In this document: positions 1 through 12,364 of the stretch, one piece after another | Layout: every line of letters starts with the position of its first letter | Numbering within the stretch: the stretch's first letter is position 1 | From: Polytrichum commune | Taxonomy: Eukaryota; Streptophyta; Polytrichopsida; Polytrichales; Polytrichaceae | Assembly: GCA_950295325.1 (NCBI GenBank) | Contig: OX485803.1 | Location: forward strand, 71,997,554 to 72,061,553 | Reading direction: 5' to 3' | Length of the DNA stretch: 64,000 nucleotides | Program-made: the position numbers and the translations under genes | The notes under the pieces: generated by a model | What the model was told of the DNA's origin: nothing | The model's database searches: none | Seen by the model: only the letters and a program-made list of their open reading frames with translations

Positions 1-32
1 TTGAAATGTAGGCTCTCAGTCTCGTATGTGAA

Positions 33-415
33 GTGGCCCTAAATATGATACCTAGTGTACACATGGTATTCAATGTCACTATGGTAACTTTTCGGACGAC
101 ATTGCTTATGAACAAGTTTACAAATACTGTCATGGATGATGGATGAGTTCATCCACTGGCCAAACCCCCTACCTTCTCTTGTCCACAACTTGTGATGTAA
201 ATATTGTCATGGATGATTGAAATTTGGATGAAAAAATCACTTGGTAAGTGACAGTAATTGCAACACTGTAAATCTACAATCTCCCCAACAAAATTTACAA
301 GGAATGACAAATAATGTTGGGTTAACATTTAGTGTTGGTAACACTATACGGTGGTTTACAATTAGTATTGAGCAAGGCAATTAGAATTGGTGACACTAAA
401 TATCATGTTTAGTGC
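33..415. mobile_element. MITE family M1, copy A
   Basis: About 380 bp closely matching 1556-1931 and the reverse complement of 2171-2565. The copies share blocks such as the run around 180-350 (dinucleotide-rich, with aatgttgggttaacattt). The end reads CACTAAATATCATGTTTAGTG, and the start is a decayed version of it. There is no coding capacity. The three copies and inverted ends indicate a non-autonomous DNA transposon. No clear target duplication is seen for this copy. Confidence 0.6.
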
Positions 416-420
416 AATCA

Positions 421-1555
421 TTGAGAATAGTAGGCGTTTACTGTAGATTGGTCTGCTTTGAGCATAGTATTAAATTTATGCTGATTAATTCATTCTCTAT
501 TCTTGCAGCATAGGTTTTTAGTCTCCGGGAACGTGGGCAGCAACTCATGAGGTTCAAGTAGCTATCAAATTGATTACGCATATCATGGAATCACGACGGA
601 AATAGTATGTGTGTCTTCAATGGTAACTTAAACCATGGAGCGGCGGGGGGGGGGGGGGGCTTCAATATCTCCTTCTAGAAATTAGGTTAGGGTGAGTTTC
701 CATGCACGCCACTCGCCCACTAGAGTAGAGGTGTCCATAACAAATCACGTTAAGAGATTTTTATGCCAGATCTGGAGAAGTATAAGGCGGTGCATACATC
801 TCCCAATTGGGGAGATAGAAATCTTGAGGACTGCAAATTTTTTCATAAATTTTTATTTCTCGTATTGATTTTTTTGTGAATCTTTGAAGCTGAAAGTTGA
901 TTTAAATGTATTACCAATGTCTAGAGCCTACCATAACAACTCATTCCTCGTCACTTTAGCACTCAAAACCAAGCAATGTGTCATAGCAATATTTTGGTTC
1001 TAGCCAATGTTCAGGGAGATTTTTGGACATAATCAGTCAAAATTATAGTGTTTCCAAGTTCAACCGGTTACATGTTGTGATCGTTCATATTTTCTTTATT
1101 GATTTGTAGTATGTTCTCCATATTCCTCTAAAATGATGGGTAATTTTCTCAAAGTCTTGAACTTCAACTGGTTCGTATGTAACTAGCGATCAATTCTCCT
1201 TGTTCGTTGGTTCCAGCCTCATCAAAAGTCAATCCCAACCTTATCAAAATTATGGAACTCATAGATTGCCAATGTGGTGGTCATCGAGAATAGTCGGCTC
1301 TATTATAGATTCCAAATAGTAATGGGTCGGAGGTGTTCTCATGTAGTTAAGCTCAAGCCACCATCCAATCACATTTTGGTGGTCCACTAGGCTTCCATTT
1401 CCGCTAAAGAATCTTTAACCTACAAGTGTTGGTCACCAAAGGATTAAGATCGCTTGAAGACTCAAGAGAACCAATGTTGGTCTAGAACTTCATCTTTGAT
1501 AACTAGGAGGAGGAGGTTAGTAGGTGGGATTATATTTGAGAAGCCATGAGTAGCT
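421..1555. other. Unassigned, no gene seen
   Basis: No open frame or recognisable protein similarity. A run of more than ten G residues lies at about 645-659. The stretch separates two copies of the same MITE. Confidence 0.5.
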
Positions 1556-1931
1556 ACACTAAATATGATATTTAGTGTCATATGGTATTTTATGTCACTG
1601 TGGTAACTTTTGGATGACACTTCTTACGAATAAGTGAACAATATTGTCATGGATGACGGTGATTTCGCTCATTGGCCAAAACCCTACTTTCTCTTGTCAA
1701 CAACTTGTCATGAAATATTATCACAGATGATTGAAATTTGGATGAAAAATCACTTGGTAAGTGACATTAATTGCAACACTGTAAATCTATAATCCCCCAA
1801 AAAAATTACAAGGAATGACAAATAATGTTGGGTTAACATTTAGTGTTGGTGACACTACACCACGGTTTACAATTAGTATTGAGCAAGATAATTAGGATTG
1901 ATGAAACTAGATATCATATTTAATGCAATTG
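1556..1931. mobile_element. MITE family M1, copy B
   Basis: Direct-orientation relative of copy A. It opens with TACACTAAATATGATATTTAGTG, shown here only as the two halves CACTAAATAT and ATATTTAGTG, which are reverse complements, so each end is itself a small palindrome. The short open frame that starts in the right end is not a gene. Confidence 0.65.
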
Positions 1932-2170
1932 CCACATGCAAACCCTACCCCACCATATTACATTTGGGTAAGTTTGTCCTTATTCACACTAGAATTTGGT
2001 GGGCGAGCGGCCTACATGGAACCTCACCCTTACACTTGGGTGCCTGAGCCCCCGTTGCACTGGATAGTGTGGTTCTTGCTTCAGCTTTTGAGAAATTATT
2101 ATTCTTGAGGTCTTGCCACATGGCAGCCTTATATTGCTTGAGAGCCAATCCAATCCCACTTGGAAGTAGT

Positions 2171-2565
2171 ACACTAAATATGTATTTATGTATTTAGTGT
2201 CAGCAATTCTATTTGTGTTGCTCGATACCAATCGTAAATCGTTGATGTAGTGTCACCAACACTAAATGCAAAACCAACAATATTTGTCATTTCTTTGTAA
2301 TAAATTTTCAATACTCTAGATTTACAGTGTCACTTATTAGGTGGTTTTTCATCCATATTTTAATCTCCATGACAATATATTCGTTATAAAAAAAATCGTA
2401 TGCAAAATATACCAGCTTTGTTTCAATAATTGGCATAGATTTTATCCAAAATTTCAATCATCCATGACAACACTTATAAACTTATTTATAAGAAGTGTCA
2501 TTAACAAATTACCACAATGACATAAAATACAATATGACACTAAGTACAATATTTAGTGTAGGTTG
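2171..2565. mobile_element. MITE family M1, copy C (inverted)
   Basis: Reverse complement of copies A and B. It starts CACTAAATATG and ends ATATTTAGTG, and is flanked on both sides by TA, consistent with a 2-bp TA target duplication. The CACTA...TAGTG ends recall the CACTA superfamily, but the expected 3-bp duplication does not fit. The superfamily therefore stays open between mariner-type and CACTA-type. Confidence 0.65.
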
Positions 2566-4600
2566 GCATCCAAGTAAGAAGAACCGTGAAGTGATCTAAG
2601 GGTTGCTTGATGATGTGGCCAAAGGTCGAGAGGCCGTCGATTTCCACCAATCATACTGCAAGAAACCAAGAATTCGGCTTCTCGACCCTTCGCACTAGAG
2701 GCCAAAGTCCAAAGGCCGTTGGTCTCCAAAATGCCTACATGCCAATACTTTTTGACCAAGGCAACGGACTCTCGAAGGGAGTTTGGGTCGGACAGGAATG
2801 GAAACCCAAACTATGATCGAGATCTGTCAATTTATTTTCATAATTTATTTTAAAAAAATGACAAGATCTTGGGCGTTAGATTGAAGAGGTTGTTTTGGGC
2901 AAGGAATAAAGTGGGAAGCTAGACAAAAGGTATGGGTTTGGATTTTGGATTTGGCGTTTGGAGGCTTCATACTATGGCCGTCCAAGTCGAGAGACCGTGG
3001 GAGTTCATGGCCAAAGGTTTGGACTTTGAACTTGGCCTTTGGAGGCTTCACATTGTGCCCGCCCAAAGGCTCCAAGTCCTATATTGTATTGACTAGTTTC
3101 AGCCCATCTCTTTGGGCTCTCAACAAAATTTGGCCATTCAATCCCGCAACCTCTTGACTTGGACGGCCATGGTGTTAAGCGGCCCTAAGAAAACATCAAG
3201 GGGTACATGCATTCAACTCCCTCAACCATCCTCTTTTGAAGTTGGTATGTTGACACCTCACATAGTACGTTGCTCATCAAATGCACTTTATTCTAGACAC
3301 CAAGACCAACCACTTGAGTCAATGAGGGGGGGTTGTTGCAATGTTGACAATGCAAACCCAACCCTTAGGTCCCGGAACCTTCACATTGATGAGTCATGAC
3401 CCATCCACTTTCAAACCTATTATGGTCAACTTTGTAACCATCTCCTTGTAACTTTACAAGAAAGCGCATTCCCAACTAAATTAGCTACATTGTAAGGTAC
3501 ACCGGGGGGGGGGGAGGGGTGCAATTAGGTTACCCCACGCTAATTTATCGACATGCCACACTATTTTGAATAGTCATCGCCCCGGTACTAAAGTACCTTT
3601 TGTATTATGGTGGCTTCTACAAGAATGAATAAACAAAGCTCCGAGTTTTTGTAATTTGATTTCAACCCAATGTAATGTGCACAGGCGAAGAAGCAACCTA
3701 TTTGCAAAGGCAACCTCTTTGCAGAGACAACTTAATTGCACACGTCAGTGTAGACAATAAACTCTTATTTTCACGACACTCATATTTGGGTGGTATATGG
3801 TTTGGTGTGTGGCTCCAAAAATGGAAACCTAAATAAACATGTGTTTAAAAGAGATACAATCGGTTTATGGTTTTGAACACAAATTGATTATATTGAAGGG
3901 CCCATCAAATTGGCTATTGACGTGGACTAATGATATGCACTATTGTGGTTGTACTTTCTTTTCCAAGCAGATGATTTGTCAATTTCTTCCCAATATTAAT
4001 AAAATCCTCTTGTATTTTAAGGGGCGCTTGGATGAGGCTTCATGGTGCAGGAACAAAGGGACCAATTTGAAGCATATTGAACCCTTGAACCATACCCTCC
4101 CTTGGACCCTACCTTCCAAAATGGGTTTCCAAAACTTGAGCTTTCCTTTGAGCTTCATTTCTTGGTTCGGACCATTTGTACTTTTAACCAGTCATGGCAC
4201 AAAGGTGTGTATCACTACTATCCTCATGATTAGGCCCTAAACGCCGTTAGTCCAATTTACATATGTTGGCCATCTGCTCCACTTTGTTGGACCTTCCTCC
4301 TTGAACCCCATCTGAAGCGCCCTTTATAAGTGCGTTCACATAAAATTATTGAGATATAGTATTTTTGTCCCTTAAGTTATTGAAATTGGATTGGATATCA
4401 ATGCTAGAGCCAAGGGTCAAGGAGCATGATGTAATAGAGAGAACACGACAAAAAGGTGTTATTTGCACATAACACTTGCAAATAAGAGGAATGAAAACTA
4501 CAACTTTATGTTGCAAAAGTGCTTAGATCTCCCCCTCAGTTAAAGCTTTGAAGTTGCTAAATCTAGCTTGAAAGGATAACCACAAGGAGTGACATGTTGA
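2566..4600. other. Unassigned, with a short tandem duplication
   Basis: No gene recognised. At about 2934-3085 two units of roughly 75 bp are repeated, each ending in 'ggcttca' after 'tttggagg'. G/C homopolymer tracts occur near 3505. A 133-codon open frame at 3839-4240 has no recognisable domain and I do not call it a gene. Confidence 0.4.
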
Positions 4601-5650
4601 AACGAGATCCACAAGCACCAAATCCAGTAGAAACATGCAAGGCACATAGCACAAAGGAAATCCAACAAACCCAATAACACTTCAACACCACACACTCAGA
4701 AAGTATCACCTGGGTTGCCCGCATCCACCAAAAATACAACAATATCCATCATCAGTGACACCAATAACGCCAACTACTCACACACCAAAGATACCAACTA
4801 ATCTTGCCTTCGTTATAAAGCATGGATGCATAAAATACATAATTGGTTACATGCTTAATTGCTTCATTAAAATTATTGCCCAATGTCACATGCCACATTA
4901 GGCCCAACCACTACAAATCCACTAACCTACTTGTCATATTTGTAAACACAAACACGCAAGTAAAACTCCCAACCACAATGAAAACCCACAAAACACACCC
5001 CATTACACAATACCAAGATCCACAAAAGCGGCTCACACCAACACGACATCCACTTGCAAACAACAACCTCCAACCATAGTAGCCAACTAGGTATGATCTC
5101 TAAACCCACACAACAATGTTTTAAATTGCATTAACCCACATAGAACACATGCTAATATATATATATATATATAAACATGCTAGAATGTTTGGTAAATAAC
5201 CAATAAATCTAGGCAACAAAAACCAACCAAACCCTCACTGACATAATCAAATAAAAGTTTAAATAAAACAATAAGCAACAAACCCAAAACATACATGAGT
5301 GGTCCATCTACAACCCGACACGATCACATGGGACATCCACTCCACTTAGAACCACCAACACCAACCCAACCATACAAAAAACTCATTGAAAATCTTGCCA
5401 CACACATCATATGCATTCACCACATAAGCCACAAACCCCCATTCCCATACTTCCATATACATCTCAAACACACTCTAATGATCCAACTCAACATACAAAC
5501 TGCATACACCAACAACCCAAAAATCACACCACCCCTATACAAAAGTTAGCTCAAATGACAACTAACAAAAACCCATACACCAATCACAATTGAAGATCCC
5601 AACATAAAACCACTAACCACACCATGCCCCCAATACAAGACACACAAACA
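4601..5650. other. A+C-rich, G-poor stretch
   Basis: The + strand is conspicuously made of A and C (caacaaaccc, caccacacac) with very few G, for about 1 kb. It includes a short (TA)n run near 5156-5172. Several open frames on both strands are products of this composition, not genes. No protein similarity was recognised. Confidence 0.5.
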
Positions 5651-6680
5651 CAACAAATTCATGGAAAACAACTACTACACAAACAAATCTTTCATGAAGG
5701 TAATCACTCACAAGCCTTGTAGTTGTTTTAGCCATTGGGGAGGTAGAGCAACTGGGCGAGTGGTTGTACAACACAAGAAAAAAAGTTGTTGTAGCCAAGG
5801 CAAGCCATCACACAAGCTGCAAAATGCTGTAAAATGCAGCTTGCATTTTAAACCAATGCAATAAGCACACTACACTTGTTGTAATGTATAATTTTACGAT
5901 TGCAATTATTTATTTATTTAATTTTAATGTTATGGACTACATTGTCGAAGGGCCGCCCAGCATGTGGAAGCCCAAGACTTGTAATTCACGCTGGCCCAAA
6001 GTGACTCTCCTCCTTACTGAGTGTGCATTTTCAAATGGGACTGCCTCATTTATTTGTTGCTAGCCTGCATGCAGACATCAGGTTGAAAAGTGCCAGGAAG
6101 GAAATAAGTTTCATATTAAAGCAAGAAAAGGAGGTGCTTAGGTGGCATGGAATTGACAGGGCAACACACTATAGAAGTTAGACCACTCCTTGGCTGCCAC
6201 TTGGCGGCTTACTGCCAAAGTGTTTGTAAAGCACCCGTTTAGCTTAACAGACCATCCACACATTGACACACCCACCCAAATTAGCAAGACGAGTCACTTA
6301 AAATATCACTTCAGATATTAAAATAGGAGAGTAAGAAACATATATAAACCAATATCAGCCCACAACAAATGTCGTGGCATGTTATCAAGACAGAAAAGAA
6401 AGAAAAACAAACGTCGGGCAATCCGCCCATTGGCCCTTCGCTAAAGCAGAGTCCTTGCTCAAGAGGGCATGTTATCAATCAAGTATGAATCAATTATTGT
6501 ATGCATAATGTTATTCAATAACTAAGGCGGTGCACCCCTCGTGTTGGGAATTGTTCAAGAACTATATCCCACTCATGTTGGGTCACCCTTGTAAAATGAA
6601 TGGTATTTAGCACAAGGTATTATTCACTTTGCAAGTGTGAATAATGAGGTGGGTTAATGTCACCGGAGCAATAAATTCAT
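5651..6680. other. Unassigned, no gene seen
   Basis: Ordinary AT-rich sequence with no recognised coding or repeat structure. A short near-palindrome (tgtaaaatgcagcttgcatttta) surrounds 5830-5850. Confidence 0.4.
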
Positions 6681-7439
6681 GCTTTAACTTTTAAAAAATT
6701 GGCTAGCCTCTGCCAACCTGCCAATCTCCATACTATCGGGTCACCATAGTATCATATTATGAGTCCGGTGTCAAAGCCAAGAATATTATCCTCATATCCC
6801 ATGGCGGCAAGAAGTTTGGCACTAGCCAACCCCTTTTAGAAATGAATCATGTATTCTTTTGATCGTTGTTCTTTGCCTTGTAGCATAAACACGTAGTGTG
6901 GCCCAGTTTGCTACAATCCTAGCACGTCTTTGCACCAAGATGGATTGCCCGCTATGCCTTGATGCAACACCATTGCGGCATCATCACCTTCAAGTTCATT
7001 CTCCTTCTCCTACAACATCTCGTGCATCAAACGTGCCATCGCGTACAATAATCTCTTGGTTAAGTACGCACCCGTTTAAATACACATCCTGGTTAAGTGC
7101 GCAATTTTTTTGGACAAAAATCAGAGTTCCTTGCAACTCTTATGTGTGCAAGTTGGTTGTCCGCCAAATTAAGTGCAATGATGGCCATTGCATTCTTCAC
7201 ATGTTTTTTGATATTTTTTCCTTCACTTTGGGATCAACGTTGAATGGTGGAATACCCTCGGATTCGTCCACAATGCCCCAAAGGTCCACAGAAGCCAACC
7301 CCATCTCCAATTTGAATAATTGATATTCTTTCCATTGAACTTGTCAATGGTTCCAACATTGTCACTCTCAAGTGATGATATCTTACATTCAAAACTTAGG
7401 GATATACTCTCTACTAACTCAAATTAGCCTTTCTTAAGG

Positions 7440-8620
7440 TTTTATGTGCACTCAATGGCTTCACAAACCTCAATCAAGCCATCTTATGTTAAAAGAACCC
7501 CTTGTACCTCAATCCGCTCAAGTAAGATCTTATGGTTCTTAACCCACCCAAGTTGTATCCTTTTGCATTCAAATAATGCATTATACCCTTCATCCACTCA
7601 AGTCAAATCCTTTTGAATTTAACTGAGCCCTTTTGGTTTCAAATGTGTTTTTCTACCCTCGACCCACTCAAATAAAATCCTCTTTAAATCAAATGTGCCT
7701 ATGCATCCTCAAATCAAGTAGTATTCAACAAAAATGTGCCTATATAGTCTCAAATTACTCATTCAAATTCTCTTCAACTTGAATGTACATATGCACCCTT
7801 AAACTGCTCCTATTAAGTCATTTTCAACTCAAATGTGCATTTGCACACTCAAGTCACTCAAATGATGCCTTTCTCAACTCAATTTTACTTTTGCACCCTC
7901 AAACCACTCAAATCAGGGCCTTCTCAATTCAAATATGCCTTTGCATCCTCAAATTACTCAAATGACACCCTTTTCAACTAAAATTTGCTTTTCAACCTCA
8001 AATCACTCCAATCAAGCCTTTCCCAACTCAAATATGCTTTAGCACCTTCAAATCACTCAAAGAAAACCTTCTTTAACTTTGAATTGCATTTCCAACCTTA
8101 AACCACTCAAATTAGGCCTATCTCAACTCATATGTATTTTTGCACATGCAAATCACATGAATAAATGATTTTCCAACTCAAATACCCTTAATGCTCTCAC
8201 ATATGCATAATTGCATTCAACAATCTCAAATCACATCCTCTATAGCTTAAATGACCTTAGTGCCCTCAAATGTGCACAACTTGCAACGAACACCTTCAAA
8301 TAAGGTCCCCTTAAATTCATATGACCTTAATATCCTCAAATGTGTGCAACTTGCACTCGTCACCCTCAAATTATGTCCTCGTCAACTCAAATAACCTCAT
8401 TATGCTCAAATGCGCAAAAATTGCACTCAACACCCTAAAATCGGGTCTTCATCAACTCAAATAACCTCAATACACTCAAGTGTACAAAACTTGCACTCAA
8501 CACCCTCAAATCACTCGAATCATATCCTCTTCAACTCAAACGACCTTCAATACACTCAAAGATGCACAACTACATTCAACCAACTTAGATCACCACTCAA
8601 ATGCATCAAATAGAAACCCT
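7440..8620. repeat. Minisatellite-like expansion inside the left copia LTR
   Basis: About twenty degenerate units of roughly 60 bp, each of the type 'caactcaaatgtgc..ttgcaccctcaaa' followed by 'cactcaaat'. The matching part of the right LTR (13130-13520, reverse complement) holds fewer units. This explains why the left LTR is about 1.7 kb without its insertion, while the right is about 0.75 kb. The C/A bias makes long spurious frames in both LTRs. Confidence 0.6.
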
Positions 8621-9002
8621 CAAATCGACACTTACAACCTTGAAATGTGCACTGGTACACCTCCAAGGTTCCAATATCCAAAACTCTGAGCCTCCATGTA
8701 CCAACCAATGCCCCAAATGTGCTCCAATGCACCTCCAACACAAAGCACCCGAAAGGCTCCTCCAAACACTAAAACCTCTTAAGATCCACTCCCTAAGAGC
8801 ATCTTCAATCAGGCGCAAGAAACGCCGCAAGTCCGTTGGGTCTCTTGCGGCGCGCCTCCCAACGGCTCCTACCGGGCTCCAACGCGTACACGGCACCGGC
8901 TGTACAAGACCTGGCCCCGCCAAACAACCTCCTGGGGCCGGCAAGTACGCACTCTCGCTTGTGCCCGCTACCTCACACCGTTCGTCGAGTCAACCTGCCA
9001 CG

Positions 9003-10181
9003 ATGGCGACGACCACCGCATCCAAGGCGAAAAAAGGGAAGAACTTTTCGTAGGAGGAGGAGCGCCAACTTTGTCGATCTTTCCTTCACGTCTCGCAGGA
9101 CCCGATTGCAAGCAACGGTCAGCGTGCGGGTGCGTTTTGGGATAGGATTGCGCGACACTATCAAGAGCACAAGCCGCAGGGGAGGGAGGACATGCCAGCG
9201 AGGAGTTTGGAAACCAAATGGGGGGCGATAAAACACAATGTTGCGAAATTTGTTGCCGTGCATTCGCAGGTGTTGAATTTGAAGGAGAGTGGGACATCGC
9301 TAGAGGACGTTTTGCAACGAGCGTTGGAGCTCTATCGTGTCAAGCACCCTAAGCAACAGGGCTTCCTCTACATCCATTGCTGGACAATCCTCAAGGACAT
9401 CCCGCGGTGGTTTGATTCTGCTGTCGAGGTGCGAGTGCGACAGGCGATGAAGACTCCACCGCCGCAGCCGTTGAAGAAGAGTCGTTTGAGCTCGGAGGGA
9501 GCAGATGCGTCCGAGCCAACCGCATTCGATGACGACGGAGAGGAGTGCGTCGAGGTGGATGCCGCCCCAGCCTCTCGGCGGCCGCAGCGTCCGACAGGGA
9601 ACAAGGCAGCCAAGGAAGAACTCAACCGGGTGCGGGTGAAGGAGAGCACGTTGCGTGCACAGGCGAAAACCACTGCGGAGATGGCAGCTACCAATGCCGA
9701 GAAAGTTGTTGTCATGCGGGATCAAGCCGCCCTGCAACTTTTTTCAATTCCTGATGATTCAGCCATGAGCGACATGGCCAGAGAATACTTGTAGTTGCGA
9801 CGCGAGGAGGAGCTGACCAAGGTGAAGCGGCGAATTCAGCAGACGAAGGCGGATTTTGAATGCGGGCTTCCTGGTGTTGTGGAGCCGCCTGCACAACCTT
9901 GTGCAGTGCCGCCTGTGGGCTCCCTTGATGGTGCAGCTGGTGCGGGAGGCGCTTCAACGCGCTTGAGCTCGGAGGGAGCAGGCAAGTCGACAGCAATGTC
10001 GACAAGAGAATCCTTTGAGGTTGCTCAGTTTTTGGTGCAGGCGTCGGATTTCGTCGGCGGAGCTGAGGACAGTAGAGAAGAATTCAAGGATGCGGGAGTG
10101 CACGGCCTCGGCATTCACCGTCCTCCCATTCGTTTCCGTTTTTTCCTTAGAATTTTCAGAATGTGTGGGGATCGTCCGTAG
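9003..10181 (+). pseudogene. Harbinger Myb/SANT-like accessory protein, two stop codons
   Basis: In Harbinger transposons this second protein binds DNA and brings the transposase to the element ends. The frame starts MATTTASKAKKGKNFS, meets TAG, then continues with EEERQLC. It runs into a trihelix/Myb-like block with W residues (GAFWDRIARHY, KWGAIKHNVAKF), then HCWTILKDIPRWFD, typical of the 'NAM-associated' Harbinger proteins. An acidic linker and a charged helical tail follow. A second TAG (9792-9794) interrupts the tail, which resumes LRREEELTKVKRRIQ. Family proteins are about 300 residues, so the copy is near full length. The in-frame stops mean it is a recent pseudogene, or else the stops are read through. 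The start at 9003 is chosen as the Met directly before the basic leader. Confidence 0.8.
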
Positions 10182-10442
10182 GCTTGGGCGTCGGGTTAGG
10201 TTTGAGAGATGGGTGTGATTCTAGTTATGCTCCGACGAGCCCCAGCCTGGACAATTTCCATGGCAGTGGCCATTGATTTGAAATAAAATTTTAGTTTCAG
10301 TATCAGGTTTGAATCGAATCTGTTTTCTGTTTCGATTTCAGTTTCAATTCGGATGTGTGCTTCTCTGGGTTATCTGGTGGTGGGGGTTACAGATTGAATG
10401 ATTTGAGATTGAATGGTTTCAGATTGACTGGTTTAGGGTTCA

Positions 10443-10883
10443 TCAATACTCATCGGTTGCATCAACTGCAACACCATACGCTAGCATCCTAATTGCTGTT
10501 GTGCACTTCTGAAGAGAAGACAGTCCTAGTCTCCCCAAGCCATCACGTTTTTGGACAAAGTAGGAATCAAAAGCAGTTACAGAGTCTACAATCCTCAGAA
10601 ACAATTCCTTGCGCATCCTGAACCGACGGCGAAACTTGACATTGTCGAAAACAGGAGTAGAAGCAAAGTAATCTCGGACCAAGTGTTCATGCCACAATTC
10701 TCTGTCTCTGTGCACAAACGCCCTCCCCATGCAGCTCCCTCTTCTTGGCCTCTGCCTCATCTCTTCATCATATTCACTTGAATCTTGGTGGATTGCTGCA
10801 AGAAAATGCTCCTGCACCTCGTCATCGGAATCATCGAGAGCCTGTTGAATAGCACCTGCAAGTTCAGCCCGCCATTGCTCCAT
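10443..10883 (-). pseudogene. Harbinger transposase, N-terminal third only
   Basis: A 146-residue frame resembling the N-terminus of plant Harbinger (DDE_4-type) transposases. It has an acidic leader, then RRGSCMGRAFVHRDRELWHE, 'DYFASTPVFDNVKFRRRFRMRKELFLRIVDSV' (given here only in parts: DYFAS, FRRRFRM, LFLRIVD), and ends AYGVAVDATDEY. Full-length relatives run to about 400 residues. The frame stops exactly where the conserved DEY...GES region would continue, and the sequence beyond (10180-10440) is simple AT/GT-rich DNA. All three catalytic residues are therefore missing. It is transcribed towards the Myb-like gene. Confidence 0.8.
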
Positions 10884-11436
10884 CTTCGAACTCCGGAGCA
10901 GATTAATATTGCGTTCACGGCGCCGTCGAACTCCCTGGAGCAGAGAGAGAAGAAGGTCGGAGAGGAGGGGGTCCTCATTGAAACCGCCACCGTGGCCATC
11001 CCGCTGTTTGACGTGGCAGATTTAGGGTTGCAGATAAAGAGCCTGCGTTGGCTCCACAGGCGCGGAACGGGGGACGCTGTCGCAGGGAGTTCACATTGCA
11101 GCCGTGAAATCTAGGATGCCTGACCCATTTGCCGTGCCTGGATTGAAGATGCTCTAACAAACTAGCAATCAAGTCTCTAACTCTAGGTCTTATGTGTGTG
11201 GGCCCACAACCTATTGAAGCACAATAGAACTAGAGATCAAATTGCACAAGCAAATATGCATACACAAAGATATATGAATAATGCTTGGAGTGAGATGATC
11301 ACCCTTACCCCTTCCATTACCCTTTATTGCATTTTCCCTCCTTAGGTTATGCAATGCATATGGGAAATCTCAACTCCCACTTTCCCACAAACCATATGGG
11401 TTTATTCAAACCTTGTTCACTTTTAATCCTCTAACA

Positions 11437-12364
11437 AATACTATCCTATGATTGCAAGCAATCTAATGCTCTACCTCTAACATGATGAAGCTACATATAG
11501 ATGACATTATATATTTCAATCGAATATAGACATATCATCCTCAAATAGTCAAATAGTCAATTTCATTTGAATTTTATGATTGTTTAGGATAACTATAATA
11601 ATTTCATGCATGAAAAAACAACAAACTATTTGGTGTGTGTATATTAGGTGATGTTTAAAGTAGTGGTCATTAGAGTTCAATTGCTTTGCATGTTACTAAC
11701 TCACATATTTTATTATGTTTGTTTGCAAATTATGATATGCAACTATATATTACTTTAAAAATACACATAAATGACTTAGGACATTCAACATAGGCATATA
11801 TTATGTAAAAATCTAAATGTCTAAGGAATACAAGGTTGAGGTGGCGCTTACCATGTGCTCAAGTCAACCTAGGACTTCAACATATGTGCCGAAAAACAAA
11901 AAAATTATGGGCACAATTTTCGGGCAACTAATTTTTTTTCATGGGCACCAATGCAAATTTCACCATGTTCATCTTGGCCAAAAAATGTTCCCTACATGAA
12001 AAGATTGCAGGCAATGTCATGAAAATATATTTCGTGGTCATAAAATACACTATAACCATGGACAAGTGAGTTGTGTTTCATGAACTTGCTCACAAAATAC
12101 CATAAAATTGGCTCTAGGAAATACCACAAAGTAGGGTCATATATACCATAATTAAACAACACCATTTGTGGTATTTAGCGCCACTTACTATTCGGAGTTA
12201 TGCATTATTACTACCTTTTGCTAAGGATGTAAGTTTCTACCAAGTAAAGTTGTTTATGTTGTATACTATCCATACAACCTATTTTATCTTTGTTGATGAA
12301 AAAACTCTCTAATGAGAAGCCTTTCATAACTCTAAATAATATGTGACACTATATACCATGAATG
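11437..12364. other. Unassigned spacer between the two copia copies
   Basis: AT-rich with no recognised coding sequence. The first bases (aatac, 11437-11441) flank the LTR end TGTTAGAGG/CCTCTAACA of the left copia copy. Confidence 0.4.

Larger units (their letters stand above)
8797..11154. mobile_element. PIF/Harbinger DNA transposon, internally deleted
   Basis: A 2,358-bp element with terminal inverted repeats GAGCATCTTCAATC (8797-8810) and its exact reverse complement at 11141-11154. It is bounded on both sides by TAA (8794-8796 and 11155-11157), the hallmark 3-bp duplication of PIF/Harbinger. It carries the two expected genes in convergent orientation: a Myb/SANT-like protein on + and a transposase N-terminus on -. 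The DDE catalytic region of the transposase is absent, so the element cannot move itself. It is inserted in the LTR of a copia remnant. Its GC content is visibly higher than its surroundings, suggesting a more recent arrival. Confidence 0.9.
6690..11436 (-). mobile_element. Ty1/copia remnant, left copy (LTR plus gag fragment)
   Basis: A minus-strand copy of the same copia family as 12813-15390. Its LTR lies at about 7383-11436, interrupted by a Harbinger element. It starts (at 11436, reading leftwards) with TGTTAGAGG and matches the right copy throughout. The reverse complement of 7320-7382 carries a decayed primer-binding site and the gag start. The complement of 6900-7320 gives decayed Gag, including a stretch like NQLAHI and a block matching 14095-14280 on the other copy. 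No intact frame remains, and protease, integrase and reverse transcriptase are missing. The + strand open frame at 6898-7323 is the shadow of this antisense gag. Confidence 0.7.

Noticed and set aside
2171-2565. Classification of the MITE as a CACTA element from its ends
   Set aside because: No 3-bp target duplication; flanks fit TA instead, so superfamily left open.
3839-4240. 133-codon open frame
   Set aside because: No recognisable domain or gene context; length is compatible with chance.
6898-7323. 141-codon open frame on plus
   Set aside because: It is antisense to the decayed copia gag of the left copy.
8601-9231. Overlapping frames in the left part of the Harbinger element
   Set aside because: Only the frame with the Myb-like motifs is supported; the others are high-GC shadows.
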